From Streptomyces regalis (GTDB lineage: Bacteria > Actinomycetota > Actinomycetes > Streptomycetales > Streptomycetaceae), in NCBI RefSeq assembly GCF_001509475.1, contig NZ_LLZG01000254.1, positions 1-64,000 of the forward strand: 64,000 bases of DNA. Reading direction: 5' to 3'. The translations under genes were made by a program, and so were the position numbers. The notes beneath the pieces were generated by a model. It was not told the DNA's origin. It saw nothing but the letters and a program-made list of their open reading frames with translations, and did not search any database. How positions within the stretch are numbered: the stretch's first letter is position 1; each line of letters opens with the position of its first letter. This document shows, in pieces, positions 43,589 through 53,000 of the stretch.

Positions 43589-44593
43589 TCAGCCGTGGCC
43601 GACACCCGCACTCATGCCGGCGATCGTATGGGCCCTGATGTCGGGGTGCGGCCCCTGCGCGAATCTGGTCACCACGGAGCGGACATGGTCCTGGGCCGGC
43701 TGGAGCAGTCCGTCGTACACCGCGACGCAGACTTCCCGCGCCCGCGACCGGGGCCAGCCGGGCGGCAGCAGCCCGATGGGGAGCAGCGGGTCCAGAATGG
43801 GGAAGTGCCGGTAGGCGTGCATGACCTCGGTCCGTGCGCGCACCGCGTCGGCACCGGTGACACGGTCGGTGCTGATGTGCGGAAGCAGGCCGCTCCAACG
43901 GTCGATGAAAGCCCGGTAGTGCTCGGCGATGCCGGGCAGGTCCCACGCCTCGACCGGGTTGCGGTCGGCCTCCGTGTCCAGTTCCTCCTGCCGCGCGCGG
44001 AACACGGTCACTGCTCCCCGCGCCAGGTCGGCCACCTCGATCCGCCCCTTGGGGGTCAGGGGGTGCGGCGACACCCAGAGCGCGTCGTACAGCGGCGCGA
44101 ATCCGCGCCAACGCAGCGCGGTGCGCAGTGCGCGCCGCCGCGTGCTCTCCTGTTCCGGGACGGAGAAGGCGATCAGTGTCCACCGACCGTCCCATGAGTC
44201 GGGTTGGGTGGTGAAGGTGGCGATCGAACTGGCGCCGCTCCACAGATCGACGGCGGCCTGCGATGTCAGCCGGTAGGAGCTGTACCGCCCTTGCCGGCTG
44301 CTCTCCAGCACCCCTCGGCGCATCAGCCTGCTGATCGTCGTACGGGCGGCACCCGCGGTCACGTTGAACTCTCCGAGCAGTGCCACGATCGCCGCCGACG
44401 GCAACCACGCCCGGACGGGGAACGTGTAGTCGGCGATCAATGTCACCGTGAGTCCCTGCGGCGATACGTCGCTTTGCCAGCCGGGCGACCGCACGGGGCC
44501 GGCGGCACCGTCACCCTCGTCGGAGAAGATCTCCTCGAGGTGGGACAGGTTCGGCAAGGTCGGCTCCGGCGCGGTGGACAGGGTCTGCATCAC
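43589..44593 (-). CDS. PaaX-family transcriptional regulator
   Basis: A 334-residue protein. After an N-terminal extension of about 50 residues, the winged-helix segment reads WLPSAAIVALLGEFNVTAGA and RTTISRLMRRGVLES, as in PaaX. The central ferredoxin-like part (WTLIAFSVPEQESTRRRALR, WRGFAPLYDALWVSPHP) and the C-terminal helical domain are also present, so the length is normal for the family. PaaX proteins repress phenylacetate or related catabolic operons with an acyl-CoA ligand. No phenylacetate genes are near, so the target is unknown. No clear ribosome binding site precedes the GTG/ATG pair at 44593/44590; it may be leaderless. Confidence 0.85.
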   Translation of the reverse strand: MMQTLSTAPEPTLPNLSHLEEIFSDEGDGAAGPVRSPGWQSDVSPQGLTVTLIADYTFPVRAWLPSAAIVALLGEFNVTAGAARTTISRLMRRGVLESSRQGRYSSYRLTSQAAVDLWSGASSIATFTTQPDSWDGRWTLIAFSVPEQESTRRRALRTALRWRGFAPLYDALWVSPHPLTPKGRIEVADLARGAVTVFRARQEELDTEADRNPVEAWDLPGIAEHYRAFIDRWSGLLPHISTDRVTGADAVRARTEVMHAYRHFPILDPLLPIGLLPPGWPRSRAREVCVAVYDGLLQPAQDHVRSVVTRFAQGPHPDIRAHTIAGMSAGVGHG

Positions 44594-44836
44594 TGTAACG
44601 GTTGTGGAATCGCCGGGTGCAGCTCCGCCGCGATTGCTCCACCAGGCGGGATCTCCGCGCGCAGGCGATGGCGCCCCGGCAGCGCCCAGGTGTGTAACAC
44701 CGGTGTACTTGGAGCGTGACGGCAGCGAACAGTCGTCCTTGGCACCGTGCTTGCGGGGCCGCGGCGCGTTGGGCGATGTGGGCGTTCGTCATCGTCAACG
44801 GTTGGTGTGGCCGATGAAGACATCGCTGATGCCGGC

Positions 44837-45598
44837 CTAGTTACGTATCAGGCCGACCTGCTGTGCGGTGACGAAGACGTCGGACCCGTTGTCCATGCCA
44901 TTCGCGATGCGGTTGGCGATGGGGCGGAACCGGGAGGCCTCGGTGATGGCGATGATGTAGCGCAGCATGCCGCGCGCCTGGGCGGTGCGGTCGGTGCCGC
45001 GGATGCCGAGGTCCCTGAGGCTGTTCTCAAGGCTGAACTCGTTCAGGTTGACGGCGGTCAGCGACTGGTTCGCGACGCGGGCGAGGGCGTCGTAGCCCTC
45101 CTTGCCGAGGAACCAGTTGTCGTCGGCGTCCTCATGGTTGGGGACGTCGGAGGCGAGGTTCAGGACGAAGTGGTGCGGGGTGTCGCTGGAGAAGAACCGC
45201 ACGACGCAGAAGTCGCTGAGTCGTACGATCGCATGCACCGCGGGGGTGTGGTTGCCGCTGCTGATCACGATGTCGGCGAAACTCTGGCTCTCCGTGTCGC
45301 CGGTGATGGCGACGTTCACCTCGGTGTCGACGTGGGGCATGACGCGGCCGCCGGCCGAGGTCTCGGCGAGGTTGCGCAGCTGGTCGAGCATGGTCAGATA
45401 GGCGCCCGAGCCGTGGTTGATGTTCCAGGGGACCTGTGGGAGGTCGACGTGTTTCTTGCCGGCGACGGTCTCGGCGTTGATCGTCACATGGTCCGCCGCC
45501 GTCGAGGCGGATGTCTCGGTGTCCCTGGGCACTGTGAAGAGCACCAGGATCCCGAGAAGGACGGACAAGGCGACCGCGATCAGGACGCTGGTGGGCAT
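44837..45598 (-). CDS. Ribosome-inactivating protein (rRNA N-glycosidase fold), ends at the active-site Trp position
   Basis: A 253-residue exported or membrane-anchored protein. The N-terminus TSVLIAVALSVLLGILVLFT is a signal peptide or anchor. The rest follows the RIP (ricin A-chain/Shiga A) fold: YLTMLDQLRNLAETSAGG, HAIVRLSDFCVVRFF, NWFLGKEGYDALARVANQSL (Tyr169) and LRYIIAITEASRFRPIANRI, the RIP signature with Glu220 and Arg223. RIPs depurinate the sarcin-ricin loop of large-subunit rRNA. The frame stops (TAG 44837-44839) right after QQVGLIRN. If read through, it continues AGISDVFIGHTNR before TGA (44795), so the TAG falls where RIPs have N-x-x-W or N-S-W. ATG 45598 was chosen for CCGGAG and the signal; a GTG at 45634 is possible. 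A bacterial homolog (SCO7092) is known from S. coelicolor. Confidence 0.82.
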   Translation of the reverse strand: MPTSVLIAVALSVLLGILVLFTVPRDTETSASTAADHVTINAETVAGKKHVDLPQVPWNINHGSGAYLTMLDQLRNLAETSAGGRVMPHVDTEVNVAITGDTESQSFADIVISSGNHTPAVHAIVRLSDFCVVRFFSSDTPHHFVLNLASDVPNHEDADDNWFLGKEGYDALARVANQSLTAVNLNEFSLENSLRDLGIRGTDRTAQARGMLRYIIAITEASRFRPIANRIANGMDNGSDVFVTAQQVGLIRN

Positions 45599-45635
45599 GG
45601 TGTGCTCCGGTTGTTCGGCGTGCAGCGATGTCACG

Positions 45636-45695
45636 ACCGACGCTCACAGCCGGGAGGTTGTTTGGCAGGCCCCTTTTGCCGCCGCATACAATTCC
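45636..45695 (-). repeat. Upstream element shared with 49291-49349 (copy A)
   Basis: About 60 bp upstream of the RIP gene match 49291-49349 at roughly 48 of 60 positions. The core contains inverted arms TGGCA-n9-TGCCG (45663-45681, plus strand) and the block GTTGTTTGGCA. Likely a promoter/operator region duplicated upstream of a second, now truncated, exported protein. Confidence 0.65.
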
Positions 45696-45984
45696 GGAGG
45701 ATCGAGTTCCACATTACTTGTCCGGACGTAACGCTGTCGTCGCTCCACGCCTTTACCTTGCGGGCGACACGCTGGTGCAGGACGCCACCCGGCAACCTGC
45801 TCGACGCCCCGCCCGCCTCTTCGCGCCGGTGGCCGAAGTCCTCGCCCGCGCGCTCGCCCCGCGCACGCTTCCCGGAGCGACCCAGGAGGATCCGTCCGGT
45901 CGTCTCCCACGTCGCAGGGCTCACCTGGATGTGGGCGGTGATGGCGTTCGAGTCCCGGGACCGGCGCTGGAACGGCTGGTCTTC

Positions 45985-46301
45985 GTAGAGCGCCGTGGGC
46001 GTGGGTGGGGCCACCGTCAGCCCCGCAGTAGCGGAAGCACAGGTCAGACTGGCGGTGCCAGCCGCTCCAGCCACAAATCGACGGCGTATGAACCGGGGCC
46101 GGTGACCGGCACCTCGTAGGGGACCCGCAGTTCCGTGACCACTTGGAAAGCGTCGCTGGCGTCGGGGCGGAAACCGTCCTGCTGCCACAGGTCGAGCCAC
46201 GCGCGCTCCACGAGCAGCGGGTAGCGGGAGTTGTCCAGCAGGCCGAGCGCGTCCAGTTCGTCCCAGTGGACGCTGAGAGGGATCAGCCGGCCAAAGGACA
46301 C
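45985..46301 (-). pseudogene. Hot-dog fold acyl-CoA thioesterase, frameshifted
   Basis: From about GTG 46301 the minus strand reads VSFGRLIPLSVHWDELDALG, LLDNSRYPLLVERAWLDLWQ and VPYEVPVTGPGSYAVDLWLE, the usual 4-hydroxybenzoyl-CoA-thioesterase-like pattern with the D-E-L-D-A-x-G-x-L-x-N-S-R-Y helix. The frame stops at 46044; the conserved end continues in another frame as CFRYCGADGGPTHAHG. So a one- or two-base indel near 46045 breaks it, and the last segment is also lost. Confidence 0.65.
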
Positions 46302-46392
46302 GGCCGGGGCGGTGTCACCTCGAAGCCGCCGGCGTCGAAGTGGACCTCGGGAGCTGCACCGCCCTACGGGCCCTGAGGCGCACAGCCGGCCG

Positions 46393-47790
46393 TCATGGAC
46401 GCACGACGACGGTCCATCCGGGGTTGTAGGTGTCCGGCACCGGAAAACGTTGCCAGTCGCGCGCCCAGTGCGGTGGGTTCCGCTCGCGCAGGACCAGCGC
46501 ACTGGGGTGCGCCGGGGGGTCCGTCTCCGTGGCAGAGCAGCCGGCGGTGTGGGCGATGGGAATCGTCGAAGTGTTCCCTGCGAGGACACACGGCGGGTGC
46601 ACCCCGTGCTCGCGTAGCACGGAGGCGATCCGGTCCCAGTCTCCGCGGGCCCGCTGCTGGATGCCCGCATGGGTGTGGACGAGCCCGATCTGGATGCCCC
46701 AGTGCCCGAGGAGTGTCAGGGCGAGGACCGCGGCTGTCGGCCGCGAACGGCGGGTGCGGGTCCGGTGGACGACGGCGAGGAGCCCGACAGCGGCTGGGAG
46801 CGCCAGCAGGGCGTAGGCCGGCAGCAGGAACCGCGGCGCGGCGTAGGGGACGAGGAAGAGATATGGCGCCGCCGTGGCCGCCGCCACCGCCACGGACAGC
46901 CACAGCGGTGCAGTGGACCGGCGCGCCCGGCGTTCCGCCCACAGTCCCAGGCCGACCAGCAGCGGTAGCAGCATCCACCACTCCGTCACGGGCAGCTGTA
47001 CGCTGTCGCCCGTACAGGGACGGCACAGCAGCGGGCCGTCCAGCGCGGTGAGATGGGCACCCAGGGAGAAGACGGCCCGCAGGCCGCCCTGGACCTCGTC
47101 GGCCTCCGCGAGCCGGTTCCGCACACCGCCGAACCGCACCTCGGCCTCGACGACCCAGGGCAGCGCACCCGACACGAGTCCGGCCGCCACGGCCGACAGA
47201 CGCCCCCTCAGGCGGCCGTGGCCGCGCAGTGCGGGCATCAGTACGGCGGCCAGGAACAGCGGCACGGCGACGGCCACACCGTCGTTGGGCCGCATCAGGG
47301 TCACCACCGCCAGGCCGGCCGCGACACCCGCGTACCGGGGGCGCGGCGCGAGGAAACAGCCCACCGCGGCGGTGGCACCCATCGCGGTGTAGTGGTTCGG
47401 CATCGCGGAACCGGCGTAGAACAGAGTGATCCACAGGCTGCCGTACAGCCCGGCCGCCACCCACACCGCCGCCGGGCGGTGCACGATGCGCAGCCAGGGC
47501 CTGAATCCCAGCCAGAGCGCACCGCCGGCCAGCAGGAGCAGCCACACCCTGAGCAGCACCGTCGAGTCGCTCCAGGAGGCGATCGGAGCAAGCAGCAGGG
47601 GGACCCCACGGGTACGCGGGGCGCTGAACGGGGTTGCGGGACCGTACGATCCGAAGCGGCTGGCGTACACGATCTCGTCCCATCCGAGCGGCAGTGTGAG
47701 CGGTACGAGGACGGCCGACAGCAGACAGAACCCGGCGGCCACGATCCACAGCATCCGCTGTGCCGAGGCCGCTGGGCGATCCGCGTTCAT
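46393..47790 (-). CDS. Polytopic membrane protein, probable GT-C-type glycosyltransferase
   Basis: A 465-residue protein with about ten hydrophobic spans (for example MLWIVAAGFCLLSAVLVPLT, RVWLLLLAGGALWLGF, LFLAAVLMPALRG). Just after the first span comes LPLGWDEIVYASRFGSYGPA, an acidic first loop (D-E) as in GT-C lipid-linked sugar transferases; FYAGSAMPNHYTAMGAT follows. The C-terminus is a soluble domain (DWDRIASVLREHGVHPPCVL). Its ATG overlaps the stop of the GT4 gene (ATGA), so the two act together, perhaps decorating a cell-surface glycan. The donor and acceptor are unknown. Confidence 0.7.
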   Translation of the reverse strand: MNADRPAASAQRMLWIVAAGFCLLSAVLVPLTLPLGWDEIVYASRFGSYGPATPFSAPRTRGVPLLLAPIASWSDSTVLLRVWLLLLAGGALWLGFRPWLRIVHRPAAVWVAAGLYGSLWITLFYAGSAMPNHYTAMGATAAVGCFLAPRPRYAGVAAGLAVVTLMRPNDGVAVAVPLFLAAVLMPALRGHGRLRGRLSAVAAGLVSGALPWVVEAEVRFGGVRNRLAEADEVQGGLRAVFSLGAHLTALDGPLLCRPCTGDSVQLPVTEWWMLLPLLVGLGLWAERRARRSTAPLWLSVAVAAATAAPYLFLVPYAAPRFLLPAYALLALPAAVGLLAVVHRTRTRRSRPTAAVLALTLLGHWGIQIGLVHTHAGIQQRARGDWDRIASVLREHGVHPPCVLAGNTSTIPIAHTAGCSATETDPPAHPSALVLRERNPPHWARDWQRFPVPDTYNPGWTVVVRP

Positions 47791-49064
47791 CCGACCCACC
47801 CCAGCTTGCGCCGCCCGCGGCGCACCGCTCCGCGGGCGAGGATGCCTGCCGTGGCGGCGAGCACGGTGGCACGGTCGCGCCAGTCGGCCGGGCCGGGTGG
47901 TGGAGGAGCGGACCGCCCGGCCCGCTCCTGCACCAGTGTGCTGAACAGGCGCTCGTAGCGGTCGGCGATGCCATCCGGGGTGAATCGTTTCGCCGCGTTG
48001 GCTAGGGCGGCCCTGCCCATCTCCGCACGCAGTCCGTCGTCCCGCATCAGTGCCAGCAGCGCGTCGGCCACGCCCCGGGTGCTGTCGCGCGGGACGAGGC
48101 AGCCGTCCACACCGTGGCGGATGATCTCGCCGGGCCCGTGCGGGCAGGCGGTGCTCACCACGGGCAGGCCGCAGCGCATGGCCTCCACGATCGTCATTCC
48201 GAACGACTCGTGCGCGGAGGTCACCGCGGCGATGGAGCCCTTGACCCACTCGGCCTCGATGGGCGTGACCGAACCCATCAGGAAGACCCGGTCACCCAGC
48301 CCGTGGTGGGCTATCCGGTCGGCTATCCGGGCGCGCTCCGGGCCGTCCCCGTAGATGCGCAGGGACCAGTCGGGGCAGGCCGCGCCGGCCAGGGCGAACG
48401 CGTCGACCAGCATCTCGTATCGCTTGACGCGGGCCAGCCGTCCCGCCGCGACGACGACCTTGGCCGCCGCGTCGGCCGGCGGCACCGAGGGTTTGGGAAC
48501 GCTGTTGGGGATGGCCAGCACCATGGTGCGCGGCAGCCGCATGCCGCGCCGGTGGTCGCGCGCGTCGGCCTCGGTCATGGTGACCAGCGCGTCGAGACCG
48601 CCGTACCAGCGCTGGAGTTCCGTCCGCAGTCGGTGCGGGTGGTTGTCGTGGGTGAGGTGCTCCTGGCCGACGCGTACGGCATGTCGTGGCCCGAACCGGG
48701 CCAGCAGCGCGTTGAGTCCGGCCCTGGTGCCCACGACGACGTCGGCGTCCGTCTCCCGCAGCCAGTCGATGACCCGCTGCTCGGCGAGCCGGTGGTACTG
48801 GTGCGAGCGGCTGTCCCCCTTCGGGAAGACCTCTCCTGCCCGCCGGGCGAGAGGGTCCGCCGCGTCCGCGGATCCCTCGCGCCGGTCCACCAGGGCCCGC
48901 AGCGGTACCTCCGGCGACCGCCCCAGGTGTGGTTTCTCGCGGTGCCGGAAGACCGACACGAGTTCCACCTGATGTCGCCCGGCGAGCGTGTCGGCGAGTG
49001 TCATGGTCGTCCGTACGGTGCCGCCCATCGCGTAGGCGTTGTGCAGCAGGAAGGCGATGCGCAC
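47787..49064 (-). CDS. GT4-family glycosyltransferase (GT-B fold)
   Basis: A 425-residue retaining glycosyltransferase. N-terminal Rossmann domain with MRIAFLLHNAYAMGGTVRTT (glycine loop) and DVVVGTRAGLNALL; C-terminal nucleotide-sugar domain with VVVAAGRLARVKRYEMLVDA, LRIYGDGPERARIADRI, VFLMGSVTPIEAEW and the E-x7-E motif HESFGMTIVEAMRCGLPVVS. It uses a nucleotide sugar to extend a lipid- or polymer-linked acceptor at the cytoplasmic face. The start is GTG 49064 behind GGGGGAC. It is co-transcribed with the membrane glycosyltransferase downstream. Confidence 0.87.
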   Translation of the reverse strand: MRIAFLLHNAYAMGGTVRTTMTLADTLAGRHQVELVSVFRHREKPHLGRSPEVPLRALVDRREGSADAADPLARRAGEVFPKGDSRSHQYHRLAEQRVIDWLRETDADVVVGTRAGLNALLARFGPRHAVRVGQEHLTHDNHPHRLRTELQRWYGGLDALVTMTEADARDHRRGMRLPRTMVLAIPNSVPKPSVPPADAAAKVVVAAGRLARVKRYEMLVDAFALAGAACPDWSLRIYGDGPERARIADRIAHHGLGDRVFLMGSVTPIEAEWVKGSIAAVTSAHESFGMTIVEAMRCGLPVVSTACPHGPGEIIRHGVDGCLVPRDSTRGVADALLALMRDDGLRAEMGRAALANAAKRFTPDGIADRYERLFSTLVQERAGRSAPPPPGPADWRDRATVLAATAGILARGAVRRGRRKLGWVG

Positions 49065-49163
49065 GTGCCGCGTCCCCCGGTTTCCTTGTGATGTGGCTGG
49101 TCAGTGTCACTGTGTTCGCCTTCGGCGAGGCGACCGCACCCGTGCCGGCGAGAGCCGGCGGAG

Positions 49164-49292
49164 CTACGGGCGGGCCCTGCCGCCCGCGTTCTGCGAAGGC
49201 CCCGCGAGGACCGACAGCGCCAGGGTCGTGACGACCGAGCCGACGGTGATCTTGCGGGTGCGGCGTCGCTGCGGGATCCGGCCTTGCTGCAC
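49164..49292 (-). pseudogene. Truncated exported protein behind a RIP-like upstream element
   Basis: From GTG 49292 a 42-codon frame reads RIPQRRRTRKITVGSVVTTL then ALSVLAGPSQNAGG: a basic n-region and hydrophobic core of a signal peptide followed by an early stop. The sequence directly upstream (49291-49349) matches the region upstream of the ribosome-inactivating-protein gene. It is probably the remaining 5' end of a second secreted protein; whether that was also a RIP cannot be told. Confidence 0.4.
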
Positions 49293-49349
49293 CGACGCTC
49301 GCAACCGGAACGTTGTTTGGCACGTCCCTTTTGCCAGGTCAGACAATTC
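49291..49349 (-). repeat. Upstream element shared with 45636-45695 (copy B)
   Basis: Copy B has the perfect inverted arms TGGCA (49318-49322) and TGCCA (49332-49336) with a 9-base spacer, and the shared block CGTTGTTTGGCA. See copy A for the comparison. Confidence 0.65.
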
Positions 49350-49731
49350 GGTGGGCGGTTGCGGACTGGCCGGCGTCAGAGGCTTCTGCCTCTGCCGGGA
49401 CGCCCCTGGAGATTGCTTGCCCGGTGCCCGCGTACGGTTCTCGGCTCCGGCGACCAGGCGGCCGCCGTCGCCTCACGCTCTGGGACGGCGCTGAAGGCCA
49501 AGGCCGTACGACACCGGACCCGGCGCTGAGGACTTCGGCGAGGCGGGATCACGCCGGCCGTCGGCGGTGGGTCGCGGGCGAGGGGGACTGTTTGACGGTG
49601 GGATGGTGGGAGGGACAACTCCCGGGCCCTTGACGATCGACCCGTCGCTGCCCCGGTCCGGACTTCCCCCTCGGCCGGGGCAGCAGCCCGCCCTGATCAA
49701 CGGGTCGAGAAATCCGGCGGGAGAGCGGTCA

Positions 49732-50019
49732 ATGAAGATCCGGAATGTCGGCCGCCGCCGAACGGCCGTGCTGACATCGGCCCTGTCCCTCGCGCTGATC
49801 CCCTCTCCACGGCATGTCGCAGACCGAGAAGTGGGAGGTGGGCAGGACCGCCGGCGCCACCACCACGTCAGCGGAAGCAGCAAGGAAGGCAGGCGGGTAC
49901 TGGTTCGCGCCGTACTGGCGCGAGTCCCGGGGCTGGATCGCACTGCTGACCCGGCCACTTTCATGATCCACCGAGCCGGTCAGGGGCAGACCCGCCTGTA
50001 CGGCCGGTCCGGAACATAG
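49732..50019 (+). CDS. Possible small exported protein, unrecognised
   Basis: ATG 49732 has GGGAGAG 7 bases upstream and opens KIRNVGRRRTAVLTSALSLA, a good signal-peptide start. After residue 25 the frame becomes charged and low in complexity, and in another frame the same DNA reads KAGGYWFAPYWRESRGWIAL, which looks more protein-like. A frameshift after the signal peptide is therefore likely. The 95-residue frame overlaps the convergent STAND gene end by 40 bp. No family recognised. Confidence 0.35.
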   Translation: MKIRNVGRRRTAVLTSALSLALIPSPRHVADREVGGGQDRRRHHHVSGSSKEGRRVLVRAVLARVPGLDRTADPATFMIHRAGQGQTRLYGRSGT

Positions 50020-53000
50020 GTGCGCCACTGCGCCCGGGTCAGCTCCGCGTTCCCGGCACGGGAGCAGACGAGGGACACCGCTCGGTCAGGATCCACGACG
50101 TACCGCTGGAGCGGGACGTGCTCGCCGCCCGCGTACAGCATGGTGCTGTCCGGGCTGAAGGCGAGCGTGTCGACGCTCTCACCGGAGGTGGGCAGAGAAG
50201 GACCGAGAGGTTGCTGGGTCGAGATGTCCCAGAGTTGGACGGTGCCCGCGTCGCCGCCCACGGCGAGCGTGCTGCCGTCCGGACTGAATGCGAGGGCCGT
50301 GATCGTCTCGGCTGAGTCGGAGGACGGATCGACGGGCGCCAGAAAGACGTTCCTCAGGATGCCCGCTCGGTGCCGGAGGGCGCCGTCCCAGAGGGCCACC
50401 CGCCCTGTCCCGTCGCCGGCCGCCAGTCCGGAGCCGTCGGGAGCGAAGGCGATCGCTGCGATGTCGTCGTGCTGGACGAGGTCATGGGCGTGGGACCGGC
50501 CTGCTCGGACGACGCGGTTGTCGGTCACGAGGAGCCCGCCGTCTCGGCTGACGGCCAGATGACGGCCGGCCGGGCCGGGGAGGAGCGACGCCCTCCGCCG
50601 CTGCGTGGTGTCCCATGTCTCGTTGAAGTAGCCGTCGTCGGTCAGACGTGCGGTGAGGAGCGTACGACCGCCCGGTCCCAGGGCGATCGCGTCCGGCGGC
50701 ATCGCGGACGCCGTCGCCAGGTCCACAGTGGTCTTCGCCCGTCCGGCGGCCACGTCCCACACCGTCAGACGCTGAGGCACCGTGTCCCAGCCGGCGGCGG
50801 AGACTCCGTACGCGAACACGCCGCCGTCGGGGCTGAAGGACAGCAAGGGCTTGGTGACGTCCGCGGGGACCGTCGGTATGCCGGTGCGGAAGACGGGATG
50901 AGACGGGTCCGGCAGGGTGCGCAGCAGACGGCCGTCGCGTGTGCTCCGCAGCCGGAAGACGTAGCGGTCACCGATAGGTTCGGCGGTGGCGAGCGTCCTG
51001 CCGTCGGGGCTGAGCCGGACCCCGGTGAGCGGACTCTTGCGCCAGGTGCGGGTGAGCGTCGTGGTGAGGTCGAGGGTGTGGACCGTGCCCCCTTCGAGGT
51101 ACCGCAGCAGGGGCCGCGAGGAGTCCCAGGCGAGACCGGAGAGCGACTCGTTGTCCAGGGAGTGCCGGAAAACGGGGGCGCCGCCCTGGGACAGACGCCA
51201 CACTCTGATCTCCTGGCCGCCGCCGGTTGCCAGAAACGAGCCGTCCGCGCTCACGACGGCCGAAAGGGCACCCGGGTGGGCGACGTCGGCGAGCTCTCGT
51301 CCCGACGTGGTGTCCCATACACGCACCCGGTCCCCGGCGAGAGCGAGGAGCCGGCCGCCGGTGAGGCCCAGGAGGGTGTCGGTGTCGTCACCACAGACGC
51401 CGCGAGCGCTCGTCCAGGCGCCGGAGCGGACGCTGCGCGCGGAGGTGTCCCAGACCTGCGGGGCCCGGCCGCGCGGGCAGACGGCCAGCAGCCGGTCGTC
51501 GTCGGCCGCTGCGTGGGTGAGCTCCCCCCTGCCGGCCGACGGGGTCCGGAAGACCAGATGGCCGTCGGTGACGGAGTAGAGCCCGGCCCGGTCGTCGTCC
51601 GGTCTCCTCACCAGGTAGTTGCGGCCACTCGCCCCGAAGCGCACGGTGTCCCTGAACGGCAGGAGATCCCCGATCCAGCGCCTCGTTCGGGTGTCCCACA
51701 GCCGCTGGGTCCTGTCAGCGGTCTGGATGACGAGCACCCGGCCGCCCGGAGCCGCGGCGAGCACCGCCCCGTGAGGTACCGGCCCCGAGGTGATACGGCG
51801 GTGGGTGCCTACATCCCACGTTCGCCAGGTGCCGTCGCTGATGCTGAGCAGAGTGCGCCCGGAGACGTCGAGGTACCGCTCCGGTGTGTCACCGGGCGCC
51901 GGGTCGGTGAAGTTGTCCAGTTCGGGCTGGGCCAGCGCGCCCAGCAGGGCTCGGCGGGATTCCGGAAGCGGAGAGATGCGCCATGCGGCGACGCCGAGCA
52001 GCATCGCGGTGCGTGGGTCGGTGGTACGCAGCGCGTCGGCGACCGCGGCCACCCGGCGGGCCGCCGTGTCGGTGGTCTGCTTCTCGCTGTCCTGACGCAG
52101 TCGCACGGCGGTCAGGCCGACGACCAGGGCCACCGCCAGCACGGCGCAGAGCGAGGCCGTGAGCGTGCGGCTCCGGCGCCGGGCCCGGGTGGCGGCCCGC
52201 TCCTCCGCCGCCCGCTGCTCCGCCGCGGTGATGAGGAAGGCCGACTCCTCGGACGTCAGACCGTCGTAGCCGCGGTCCTCGCCCGCGAACAGTTCCTCGG
52301 CCCGCGCCAGGCGGGTGCCCCGGTAGAGCGTGCCCGGGTCGCGGTCGTGCTCCAGCCAGGTGCGGGCGGCGTCGGTCAGCTGCCGGTGGTGGCGCAGCCG
52401 CTCCCGGTCCGCGTCGATCCACTCGCGCAGCCGCGGCCAGCAGGTGATGAGCGCCTCGTGGGCGAGCTGCACTCCGTCGTCGTCGGTGGTCAGCAGCCGC
52501 GCCTGGGCCAGCCGCCCGACGACGGCTCGCACTTCGGGGTCCTCCCACCCGGCCATTTCCTCCCAGCTGAGCGGGCGGCGCGTGTCGGCGTTGCCCTGGC
52601 CGGGCTCGACCATCCGCAGGAGCAGGTGCCGGGCGGCGTGCGCCTGCGCCGGTGAGAGTTCCCCGTACGCCTCCTCGGCACTGGCCGCGATCGCGCCGCG
52701 TACCCCGCCGGCCGCTTCATACGCGGCCAGGGTCAGCATCCGTCCCTTGCGCCGCCGCCAGGTCTCCAACAGGGCGTGGGACAGCATCGGCAGTCCGCCG
52801 GGCTCGTCGAGCACGTCCTCGACGATCCGCGCGGTCAGTGTCCGCTCCACGATGAGCCCGGCCGCCTGCGCGGGACCGACCACCGCCTCGCGCAGCTCGT
52901 CGGCGGTCATCGGCCTGACCAGGAGCCCGCTCGCGTGCAGCGCCTCCGCCAGTCGCGGGTGCTCGGCGCACCGCGCATAGAAGTCGGACCGTACGGCGAT

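Noticed and set aside
45631..46200. A twin-arginine-like signal (RRRFVAGAAGTASLTCAS) in a minus-strand frame, suggesting a Tat-exported protein
   Set aside because: It is an out-of-frame reading of the conserved thioesterase sequence (GPGSYAVDLWLERL), so the resemblance is accidental.
50370..52655. 761-codon plus-strand frame opposite the HTH-NTPase-WD40 gene
   Set aside because: Its composition is typical of an antisense frame (Gly/Arg/Val-rich, no motifs), whereas the minus-strand frame has Walker motifs and WD40 repeats.
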